DNA from: CAZSWR01 sp964610885
GTDB lineage: Bacteria > Bacteroidota > Ignavibacteria > Kapaibacteriales > UBA2268
Length of the DNA: 6,972 nt
Assembly (NCBI GenBank): GCA_964610885.1
Contig: CAZSWR010000129.1
Location: 1-6,972 of the forward strand
Direction: 5' to 3'
Part shown: in pieces, positions 1-5,490 of the stretch
Layout of the letters: each line of letters begins with the position of its first letter
Position numbering within the stretch: position 1 is the stretch's first letter
The notes under the pieces: model-generated
What the model was told of the DNA's origin: nothing
What the model saw: only the letters and a program-made list of their open reading frames with translations
Database searches by the model: none
Translations under genes and position numbers: made by a program

Positions 1-135
1 TATTTCAAGAATTTCAAAATTACGACTGATAATTAGAAATTCCAAATGTTTTTTTTATAAACTTATACACATTTTGAAATTAGTGCATTTTTTGCCGTTT
101 GGCCGCGCTATAATTTCGTCTCGGCCAGCTCAGAC

Positions 136-1194
136 TTATTTATTAGTTGCCACGATCGAGGCGCCCGGTTTCAGCATCATTATGCCGCCCGTGATGACGG
201 AGTCCCCCGGGGCCAGGCCCGAGACAATCTCGACGGTTTCCTCTGTGCGGCGGCCGGTTTCCACCCGTGTGGCGACTGCTTTGCCGCCGCGTGCCACGTA
301 AACGATTTTGCCCTCGACGTCCGGCACGACCGATTGCGACGGGACAAATATGGCTTCGGTTTTGCCGGCGCTGCGAATCGAAATCTCGACGTATTCGCCC
401 GGGCGCAGCTCGCCTTTGGCGTTGGTGCATTGGGCGCGTACGAGTATCGTTCGCGATTCGGGATCCACCTTGGGTTCGACTGCGTAGATCGTGGCCGAGT
501 AGTCAGCGCCGCGAGCCGGCAATTTGAAATCTATGCTTTGGCCAATGGAAATCAGGCCTGAATATTTCTGCGGCAGGTTGAAGTCCACCTTGATCGGGTT
601 CACGCTGTATAGCGATGCAATTTTAATGTCGGGAGTAACGTAGCTGCCCACGCTGCGGTAGCGCAGACCGATCAGTCCGTCGAAGGGCGCGCGAATCTCG
701 GTTTTTTTGATTTGGGCCTTCAGGTATTCGATATCGGCTTGGGACTGGGCGACGTCGTTCAGGGCGGTTTCCAAGTTTTCCTTGCTCGTATTGTCCCGCT
801 CGGCGAGTTGTTTCTGGCGTTTTGCCTTGTCCTCGGCCAGCGTCAGTTTCAGTTCGGCTTTGTCGAGTTGTGCCTTCAGGTCTTCGTCGTTAATTTTCAA
901 GAGCAGGTCGCCTTTGCGGGCGAAGCCGCCCTCTTTGAAGTTGATTTTTACGATTTTCCCTGCAATTTCGGAGCGGAGTTCGACCTCTTCGCTGCTGACG
1001 AGCGAGCCGTTCACCGTGATTGCGGTTTCCTGCGAGCCGAGCGAGACGACCATTACCTCGACGGGGATATTAAAATTGTCTGTGTTTCTTTTTTGTTCGG
1101 GAAGATTGGATGCGACGCGCATGTTGCCAATAATGATATAGGCAATAATTCCGAGCACGACAATGATCAATGGTATATAAATTCTACGTTTCAT
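136..1194 (-). CDS. RND efflux periplasmic adaptor (membrane fusion protein, HlyD/MexA family)
   Basis: This 352-residue protein would link an inner-membrane RND permease to an outer-membrane channel in a tripartite efflux pump. Residues 5-23 form an N-terminal hydrophobic anchor. The first lipoyl half follows at about 60-104 (ending KGDLLLKIND), then a charged helical hairpin at about 105-165, the second lipoyl half at about 166-198 (EIRAPFDGLIGLR, the family hallmark), a beta-barrel at about 198-270 and a membrane-proximal domain to the end (IFVPSQSVV, GLAPGDSVITGG). I chose the ATG at 1194 because it places the basic MKRR directly before the anchor. The frame stays open to 1260, but that 22-residue extension is hydrophobic and unlike the family. 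No Shine-Dalgarno sequence is visible. G+C is high (42 of 60 bases at 241-300). The substrate cannot be told, and no permease gene follows within the window. Confidence 0.93.
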   Translation of the reverse strand: MKRRIYIPLIIVVLGIIAYIIIGNMRVASNLPEQKRNTDNFNIPVEVMVVSLGSQETAITVNGSLVSSEEVELRSEIAGKIVKINFKEGGFARKGDLLLKINDEDLKAQLDKAELKLTLAEDKAKRQKQLAERDNTSKENLETALNDVAQSQADIEYLKAQIKKTEIRAPFDGLIGLRYRSVGSYVTPDIKIASLYSVNPIKVDFNLPQKYSGLISIGQSIDFKLPARGADYSATIYAVEPKVDPESRTILVRAQCTNAKGELRPGEYVEISIRSAGKTEAIFVPSQSVVPDVEGKIVYVARGGKAVATRVETGRRTEETVEIVSGLAPGDSVITGGIMMLKPGASIVATNK

Positions 1195-1223
1195 ACTAAA
1201 CTTAAAAAAATCACAAAAACTCG

Positions 1224-1241
1224 CTTTCAAAAATATGAAAG
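1224..1241 (-). promoter_or_regulatory. Possible promoter/operator dyad upstream of the efflux adaptor
   Basis: A perfect 6-bp inverted repeat, CTTTCA-N6-TGAAAG, sits about 30 bases upstream of the adaptor start. On the minus strand its right arm and loop contain TATTTTTG (1235-1228), which fits the Bacteroidota -7 element TAnnTTTG. The matching upstream TTG is spaced loosely (22 bases), so the promoter call is weak. If real, a repressor on the dyad would cover the -7 element. The region is AT-rich, so chance is possible. Confidence 0.27.
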
Positions 1242-1293
1242 AATTGCTCAAATTCATCAATAAATTGAATAATAATTGTGGATGGGGCGCGGA

Positions 1294-1842
1294 CTATGGA
1301 AGTTGAGATAAATGGAGAGTATCGCCTTCGGAAACTTCCAGCCATGAGAATGCGTCAGGGAAATTACAGCTTTGCTTGTGTGGCATCGGTCGCATACTGG
1401 TACGGAGTTTTTGAATGGGACGTTTCTTGAAAAGCAATAAGTAATGCTTGTTTAAGCGAGACAGAATGCTTTCATCTAAGTAAAACTCTCGAACAACGGA
1501 ATCAATGTATTCGACGACGCAAAGCGAACCTTTGAACTGCTTGGAGTATTCATCAGTATTCGATTCGGCGAATGTTGATTTGATTTCGATAAAAAACATG
1601 TTTTCATCATCAATCAAGACATAATCACATCGCTTGTTCTGCCCGGCTCCCGCTCCTTTGAAAATTTTCTCGACTTTTGCTTTGTCAGTTTTAATAAGCA
1701 ATGCGTCCGAGCTAAGCCCATCAATAAAAATATTTTTAATTTTTGCATGCGCGTCATTTTCGCGAAGATGCACTTGTCCACTTCTGCTTTTAGAACAAAT
1801 ACCCTCGTTTAGAACTTTCTCGCTGAGAATTGAGTATTTCAT
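1294..1842 (-). CDS. Small PD-(D/E)XK-like putative nuclease, partner of the upstream ATPase
   Basis: This 182-residue soluble protein has no signal peptide or membrane segment, and I do not recognise a named family. Residues 72-88 read CDYVLIDDENMFFIEIK. That gives Asp73 on one predicted strand and Glu86-x-Lys88 on the next, the arrangement of PD-(D/E)XK nucleases, with Gln102 in YSKQFKG as a possible motif-IV residue. A preceding basic/glycine stretch (FKGAGAGQNKR, 61-71) and a later strand plus basic KHYLLLFKKRP (132-142) fit a small nuclease core. The ATG overlaps the stop of the ATPase gene by four bases (ATGA, 1842-1839), implying translational coupling and shared function. Nuclease activity is inference from this motif. 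It could instead be an inactive relative or a specificity subunit. Base composition is low in GC like its partner. No terminator is visible between its stop and the efflux adaptor, 99 bases on. Confidence 0.8.
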   Translation of the reverse strand: MKYSILSEKVLNEGICSKSRSGQVHLRENDAHAKIKNIFIDGLSSDALLIKTDKAKVEKIFKGAGAGQNKRCDYVLIDDENMFFIEIKSTFAESNTDEYSKQFKGSLCVVEYIDSVVREFYLDESILSRLNKHYLLLFKKRPIQKLRTSMRPMPHKQSCNFPDAFSWLEVSEGDTLHLSQLP

Positions 1843-3242
1843 ATCTTCCGACCAAACATTATTGAGTGTTGAATCTTATTCATTCGGTCAATTGTTTCGT
1901 CGAAACTATTTGCTTCGATTCCGTAGAAAGAGTCAATACTTGCTGGAAGCAATGTTTGGACTGATTTTTTCCTCGTGCTGCCGTTAATTTTCATCTGAGC
2001 TTTTTGCGAAATATAAACCCTGATTCTATCCGGTTGGAGCAATTCATTGTTGGAATAATTGAATTCAGCCATGACATTCCGAGAGTTTTCTTGATCATTT
2101 GTTGCATTCAACATTATCAGTGAATTAAATTCTTTAATAATATAATCACTATGCGTAGTAATGAAAACCCTTATACCGGCATTAATTAACTTCACGAAAA
2201 CCTTAGCCAAAGCCACTTGATTGCTTGGGTGCAGGTTCAATTCAGGTTCATCAATCATAAGCAGGTCGCCCTTTTCGGCCGAACACCGCAAATAAAAACC
2301 GATGTCCAATAAAGAACGCACTGAACTGGAGCATTCGCCAACGGAAAGTTTAATTGATTTCTTGTCTGTCGGGGAGTAATTAATAAAACCGTTTGAATCA
2401 ACATAATACTCACCGGCAGCAATAGCTTTAAAATCGGATATAATATCAGGATACTCTCTGCACAGGAAGCTTTCATTTTTTGCGACAGCATCCAAATTCT
2501 TTATATAATCAATACTCTTCATTACCGGAAGGGCATAGCCGGAATTATAAAGTGTATCTATAATGTTGGTCAGGTCAAGTTCTTTTTTAACAGCGATTTC
2601 CTTAATCAACCGGTTCTGTTGGATGTTTAAGTCGTTCTTGAAAATTGCAGCACCGGTCCGTTCGGCGCTTGCTATGAAAACATCCGATATCAGATTGCCG
2701 AAAATAATTGTTTTAATCGCTTCGCTGATTGCCCAATTGATATTAATTCGAAGTGATGGATTGTCAATTGCATTCTTTTCCGAGAGATAACTAATCGAGA
2801 GCAGCAGTGAATCGTGCAGTTTGGTGATTTGAAGCATTTCATCCTTGGGCGATCCAAATTTGCTGGAGAACTCATTGGCAACTTTCAATTGATTAGTGTC
2901 GGTTGAACAATTGAATTTTGATTCATTAAAATGCGCTTTCGAAACTCCAAGAATTGTTGGCAAATGTTGTATATATTTCTTGCTTGCGTCGGCAAGTATT
3001 TCATTCGCGCTATTAATAAAGGAAGTGAGATCTATCGTTATAGAACCATCTTGATATATTTGATTTGTGATAGTTTGTTGAATTGGTATGATATAGGCAT
3101 GTTTCCAGAAATCAAAAAAACCGAATAACGAATATGCCGCATAAGTTTTCCCTGTGTTGTTTCCGCCACAAATGACAGTAAGGTCGGCTAATTCAAATTC
3201 TGTTTCTTTGAAAACTCCAATATTTTCAAGCTGGATTTTCAT
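1839..3242 (-). CDS. ABC/OLD-like AAA ATPase (AAA_15/AAA_21 type), probable sensor of a two-gene module
   Basis: This 467-residue cytoplasmic ATPase belongs to the SMC/OLD-like AAA_15/AAA_21 group. The N-terminus MKIQLENIGVFKETEFEL is the classic opening strand pair. Walker A is GGNNTGKT (26-33), a long helical insertion follows, and ASAERTGAAIF (191-201) matches the conserved Arg-containing segment of these ATPases. A signature-like LSVGECSSSVRSLL lies at 299-312, Walker B with D-loop LLMIDEPELNLHP at 327-339, and the switch histidine in ITTHS at 361-365 (His364). All catalytic motifs look intact. The C-terminal ~90 residues are short and basic and show no Toprim motif, so it is not a complete OLD nuclease. 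The next gene, overlapped by ATGA, would supply the nuclease. No Shine-Dalgarno sequence precedes the start, which is only 12 bases from the -10 box. AT-rich coding (15 G/C of 60 at 2101-2160) contrasts with the flanks and suggests transfer. The defence role is inferred. Confidence 0.9.
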   Translation of the reverse strand: MKIQLENIGVFKETEFELADLTVICGGNNTGKTYAAYSLFGFFDFWKHAYIIPIQQTITNQIYQDGSITIDLTSFINSANEILADASKKYIQHLPTILGVSKAHFNESKFNCSTDTNQLKVANEFSSKFGSPKDEMLQITKLHDSLLLSISYLSEKNAIDNPSLRININWAISEAIKTIIFGNLISDVFIASAERTGAAIFKNDLNIQQNRLIKEIAVKKELDLTNIIDTLYNSGYALPVMKSIDYIKNLDAVAKNESFLCREYPDIISDFKAIAAGEYYVDSNGFINYSPTDKKSIKLSVGECSSSVRSLLDIGFYLRCSAEKGDLLMIDEPELNLHPSNQVALAKVFVKLINAGIRVFITTHSDYIIKEFNSLIMLNATNDQENSRNVMAEFNYSNNELLQPDRIRVYISQKAQMKINGSTRKKSVQTLLPASIDSFYGIEANSFDETIDRMNKIQHSIMFGRKI

Positions 3243-3254
3243 TTAAATATCTGT

Positions 3255-3283
3255 ATAGTAGGAAAAATGTAAACTATTGTCAA
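3255..3283 (-). promoter_or_regulatory. Near-consensus sigma70-type promoter for the ATPase-nuclease pair
   Basis: On the minus strand a perfect TTGACA (3283-3278) is followed by exactly 17 bases and TACTAT (3260-3255, 4 of 6 matches to TATAAT). The -10 box ends 12 bases before the ATG at 3242, so a normal start point gives a leader of only about 5 bases. The unit lies downstream of the neighbouring lipoprotein terminator, so it needs its own promoter, and this fits. The strand and spacing are read directly; activity is inferred. Confidence 0.6.
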
Positions 3284-3318
3284 ATTTAATAAATATAACG
3301 TTACAATCCAAATTTTCC

Positions 3319-3348
3319 AAAAAAAAGCCCCAGCTTTCGGCTGAGGCT
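3319..3348 (-). terminator. Intrinsic terminator of the 345-residue lipoprotein gene
   Basis: On the minus strand AGCCTCAGC, loop CGAAA, GCTGGGGCT forms a 9-bp stem with one T-G wobble, followed by eight T. It lies 22 bases after the lipoprotein stop codon. There is no T run on the other strand, so it acts only on leftward transcription. It separates the lipoprotein gene from the ATPase-nuclease unit. Confidence 0.9.
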
Positions 3349-3369
3349 TGGGTCGGGAATCGATGATGT

Positions 3370-4407
3370 TTATTTAAAGCTGAACCCTTTGATTGAGTTC
3401 TCGAGCGGCGGCAGGGCGTCTTTGGCCTCGGCGCTGTACCAAGAAATCATCACACGGTAAACTTTGTTGTTGTGTATAGCAATATACGTTTTGGCTTTTG
3501 CATCCTTCGATGGCGTCCAGCTGACGACCTTTGCAGCTGTCGAGCCGAGGGTGGCCGATGCGGGGGCGCCGGCGCCGTTCATGGCCTTCGATAACTGTGT
3601 TGCAACGTTATCAAGGTTGGTCGATGCTGCATCGATGATATCGACGCGAATTGTGTTTTCTTTGCGGCGGCCGCCGATGAAGACAACCGATTTTCCGTTC
3701 TTGATCGTTTGGTTGGACGATTGGAAATTGTCAGGATATTTGATAGAGAAACCTTCGCCGTTGTACGTCGAAAGATTCGATGACGGTTGGGGCTGCTCGA
3801 TTGTCGAGTCAATTTTGATGACATTCTTGCCGGGCATCATAGACAATTTAGCGTTGGCGATGATTTCATCGAAATATTTGCGGTATTGGTCAATCGTGCC
3901 GCCAAAGACTTCGATAAGGATTTCGGTTGCCAATTGGTTGTCTTTTGTGGCCAAATAGGTTTCGCAATTCATTGGGCCATCGGAGAATTCAAATTTGCAA
4001 GTGGTCTTGAATCCGTCCACTCCGTCGATTTTGATTTTCTCGACCGGCGAGTATGTGTCTTTTCCACCGTAGCGGCGGCGGTTTTTGACGATTGAATCAA
4101 ATGCAGTTGCGCCTTCCAATTTGATCACGTTGACGTTGATAATGAATCCGCCACCGGGGCCGTCTGTGTTCATGTCTTGGCTGGTCCAGCGGTCGTAAAC
4201 TGCCTTGCTCGAGGCGGCAATAAACGTCTGGCCGTCTGTTTTGGCCACATATGCTCCGTCTGGGAAACGAATGGCGAAACCGACCTGCGGGTCTTTGTAT
4301 TCTTTCAGGGACTTCACCTCGAAGACCTCGGGCTTGCCTCCGCCGCAAGACACCATTGCCGCGGCTGCAAAAGCTGTGAATAGAACAAATGCGAGAATTT
4401 TTTTCAT
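3370..4407 (-). CDS. Lipoprotein with two tandem PsbP-like halves, function unknown
   Basis: This 345-residue protein has a lipoprotein signal, MKKILAFVLFTAFAAAAMVS followed by Cys21 and three glycines, so it should be anchored in the envelope. The mature part appears duplicated. YKDPQVGFAIRFPD (37-50) opens one half and YNGEGFSIKYPD (215-226) opens the second. Each continues with beta strands and ends in a helix plus short strand (FDEIIANAKLSM near 179-190; LENSIKGFSFK at the end). The opening pattern, aromatic followed by GFxIxxP, is typical of PsbP/Mog1-like folds, although no enzymatic motif is seen. Only the first half has two cysteines (137 and 148), which could form a disulfide. A Gln/Pro/Ser linker near 204-211 joins the halves. 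A clear AGGAG lies 6 bases before the ATG, and the gene has its own promoter and terminator, so it is probably monocistronic. The role is unknown. Confidence 0.88.
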   Translation of the reverse strand: MKKILAFVLFTAFAAAAMVSCGGGKPEVFEVKSLKEYKDPQVGFAIRFPDGAYVAKTDGQTFIAASSKAVYDRWTSQDMNTDGPGGGFIINVNVIKLEGATAFDSIVKNRRRYGGKDTYSPVEKIKIDGVDGFKTTCKFEFSDGPMNCETYLATKDNQLATEILIEVFGGTIDQYRKYFDEIIANAKLSMMPGKNVIKIDSTIEQPQPSSNLSTYNGEGFSIKYPDNFQSSNQTIKNGKSVVFIGGRRKENTIRVDIIDAASTNLDNVATQLSKAMNGAGAPASATLGSTAAKVVSWTPSKDAKAKTYIAIHNNKVYRVMISWYSAEAKDALPPLENSIKGFSFK

Positions 4408-4413
4408 GTAAAA

Positions 4414-4418
4414 CTCCT
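4414..4418 (-). promoter_or_regulatory. Shine-Dalgarno AGGAG of the 345-residue lipoprotein gene
   Basis: AGGAG (4418-4414, minus strand) lies six bases before the ATG at 4407 and fixes that start. It is the only clear Shine-Dalgarno sequence at optimal spacing in the window, so this gene may be translated more strongly than its neighbours. Confidence 0.8.
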
Positions 4419-4426
4419 GTTTGTTA

Positions 4427-4454
4427 AGTATATTGTTGAAACAATCTTATTCAA
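4427..4454 (-). promoter_or_regulatory. Promoter with internal operator-like dyad, 345-residue lipoprotein gene
   Basis: On the minus strand TTGAAT (4454-4449) is followed by 16 bases and TATACT (4432-4427, 5 of 6 matches to TATAAT), 19 bases before the ATG. A perfect 14-base dyad, ATTGTT-GA-AACAAT on the plus strand, occupies 4432-4445 and so fills nearly the whole spacer. A dimeric regulator bound there would block polymerase. Both elements are seen; regulation is inferred. Confidence 0.45.
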
Positions 4455-4598
4455 TTATTACTTAGAACGAACAAATCCGCCAGAACATTTCGTCTTTCGT
4501 TGCCGGCGGCCATGTCCATAAAATATAAAGAACGCGAATAGTTTGTTTCGCAGAACAGATAACAATATAATTTAAAACGATTAATTTTTCAAATCTTA

Positions 4599-4676
4599 TT
4601 TTTCCAATAATGGATTGGCAACTTCTGCGCTCCTTATGGCTCCTTCCGAGTTGCCTTCGGGTGCCGGTCCTTGCTT
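4599..4676 (-). other. GC-rich inverted-repeat patch after the cytochrome-like gene
   Basis: Directly after the TGA stop of the cytochrome-like lipoprotein comes a GC-rich patch in an otherwise AT-rich gap. It holds a 7-bp inverted repeat, GGCAACT at 4617-4623 and AGTTGCC at 4649-4655, and inside the loop AAGGAGC occurs twice, three bases apart, on the minus strand. The reading frame stays open for 26 codons after the TGA, to a TAA at 4598-4596. There is no T run, so it is not a standard intrinsic terminator. It could be a dispersed repeat or an RNA hairpin. From here to 4455 I see only AT-rich sequence without a gene. Confidence 0.4.
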
Positions 4677-5081
4677 TCAATTCTTGGCAGACATTGGCGC
4701 GCCCTCGAGTATCCATTCGCGCATCCCGGCCAATTGGTTTGCCGTGCATTGAATATATACTGCAGACATCGGGTGCAAGTATTTCTTCGACAGGAAACCA
4801 ATCATAAGGCTTTGGTCCGGTTTCCCAGGGACGACTATTGAATTATTGAACAACTCGAAATATGTACCCATTGGGATCCCTCCGGCGGCGGTTTCGCTCG
4901 AGTGGCAACCCTGCATGGCGCATGTGGTTTTGACAAATTTTTCGACGTGGTCGGTGAAATTGATATTCTTCGCTGGGAAAACGATACCAGTATTGTCTGT
5001 ATTGAGCGAATCAGAACAAGCGCCGCCAAGCAACGCCAGCATTGCAAAAGCCAAAAAGCATAGGAACAGTTTGTGTATCAT
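4677..5081 (-). CDS. Small cytochrome c-like lipoprotein with CX4CH motif
   Basis: This 134-residue protein starts MIHKLFLCFLAFAMLALLGG followed by Ala-Cys22, a somewhat irregular lipobox, so it is probably a lipoprotein exported to the periplasm or outer membrane. Residues 54-60 read CAMQGCH. This has the Cys-Cys-His of a c-type heme site but four rather than two residues between the cysteines. The rest follows the planctomycete-type cytochrome c pattern: VVPGKPDQSLMIGFL (83-97), HPMSA with Met105 as a candidate distal ligand, and QLAGMREWILEGAP near the end. An extra Cys112 is unusual and could pair with another cysteine. Heme binding is therefore possible but not certain, and a disulfide-stabilised non-heme relative is the alternative. 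I chose the ATG at 5081 because it opens the signal peptide. The frame extends to 5252, but that stretch has no export signal and contains the promoter. Confidence 0.85.
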   Translation of the reverse strand: MIHKLFLCFLAFAMLALLGGACSDSLNTDNTGIVFPAKNINFTDHVEKFVKTTCAMQGCHSSETAAGGIPMGTYFELFNNSIVVPGKPDQSLMIGFLSKKYLHPMSAVYIQCTANQLAGMREWILEGAPMSAKN

Positions 5082-5129
5082 TTTCGTCAGTTCAATTATG
5101 TTCAAAGAAATCAACCAACTTACAGATTC

Positions 5130-5158
5130 AATATAATGAATTTTGCGATAATATTCAA
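5130..5158 (-). promoter_or_regulatory. Sigma70-like promoter of the cytochrome-like lipoprotein gene
   Basis: On the minus strand TTGAAT (5158-5153), 17 bases, then TATATT (5135-5130, 5 of 6 matches). It would give a leader of about 40 bases before the ATG at 5081. The -35 hexamer is the same as that proposed for the 345-residue lipoprotein gene. Its position inside the upstream extension of the frame supports the shorter gene model. Confidence 0.45.
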
Positions 5159-5286
5159 TCTCTTTTTGATGGGACACACGATCACGCAAATCTCGGATTC
5201 CAATTACGAAAAAGGCTCTGTGTCGTTTTTGTGGGTATAGTTCCAAATACAATTTTTAGAGATTTGTCAAAATTGAAATTATTCTG

Positions 5287-5307
5287 TACCGCGTAGCGGT
5301 TGTTATA
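5287..5307 (-). repeat. Palindromic repeat, copy 1 (inverted)
   Basis: On the minus strand this copy is the 20-mer TATAACAACCGCTACGCGGT plus one A. Its core ACCGC-gta-GCGGT (5288-5300 on the plus strand) is a 5-bp dyad with a 3-base loop. It is the inverted counterpart of copies 2 and 3, and with copy 2 it could form a long hairpin enclosing 71 bases. I see no T run, so it is not a terminator by itself. Confidence 0.75.
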
Positions 5308-5378
5308 AACTGTGAATAATTATAAGAGATTTCGCGCGAGCGAATGTTCTATGTATTTGTTTGATTCATGTAGCGTAT

Positions 5379-5401
5379 TATACAACAACCGCTACGCGGT
5401 A
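5379..5401 (+). repeat. Palindromic repeat, copy 2
   Basis: This copy carries the same core ACCGCTACGCGGT (5388-5400) as copy 1 reversed. It differs only by two extra bases (CA) in the AT-rich arm before ACAACC. It is direct to copy 3. Confidence 0.75.
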
Positions 5402-5431
5402 TGACTAACGCAGGATAAAAAACTTCTACAG

Positions 5432-5453
5432 TATAACAACCGCTAGCGCGGTA
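5432..5453 (+). repeat. Palindromic repeat, copy 3
   Basis: This copy matches copy 1 reversed except for a single inserted G in the loop. The core becomes ACCGC-TAGC-GCGGT (5439-5452) and keeps the 5-bp stem. The change falls in the loop only, as expected if the hairpin itself is maintained. Confidence 0.75.
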
Positions 5454-5490
5454 TCAATATCCACCAAAGTGAAAGAAATATTTACAAAGC

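Larger units (their letters stand above)
5159..5490. other. Intergenic region between surface protein and cytochrome-like gene
   Basis: Between the cytochrome-like promoter and the stop of the surface protein there is no convincing gene. It holds three copies of a short palindromic repeat (entered separately) and a small hairpin-forming sequence, TTCGC-GCGA-GCGAA (5331-5344). No strong terminator with a T run follows the surface protein stop. The weak hairpin of repeat copy 3, with TTTTTT about 20 bases on, is the closest thing to one. Confidence 0.6.

Noticed and set aside
10..81. 11-bp inverted repeat (10-20 and 71-81)
   Set aside because: It is purely AT-rich with few G/C and a 50-base spacer, so it is likely chance. 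There is no T run suited to a terminator.
1195..1260. 22-residue N-terminal extension of the efflux adaptor
   Set aside because: It would place a second hydrophobic stretch before MKRR. The shorter start fits the family.
707..1263. Long plus-strand open frames antisense to the efflux adaptor
   Set aside because: The minus-strand frame has full family domains. The plus-strand products are low-complexity and match no domain.
3464..4095. Plus-strand open frames over the 345-residue lipoprotein
   Set aside because: The opposite strand has a signal peptide, lipobox, Shine-Dalgarno sequence, promoter and terminator. The plus-strand frames have none.
4462..4749. Minus-strand 95-codon frame overlapping the end of the cytochrome-like gene
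   Set aside because: It is basic, has no domain and overlaps a well-supported gene in another frame.
5082..5252. 57-residue N-terminal extension of the cytochrome-like protein
   Set aside because: It would bury the lipoprotein signal and covers the proposed promoter.
5265..5270. Perfect TTGACA on the minus strand upstream of the cytochrome-like gene
   Set aside because: The bases 17 downstream (TTTGGA) do not form a -10 box. The promoter at 5130-5158 is better.
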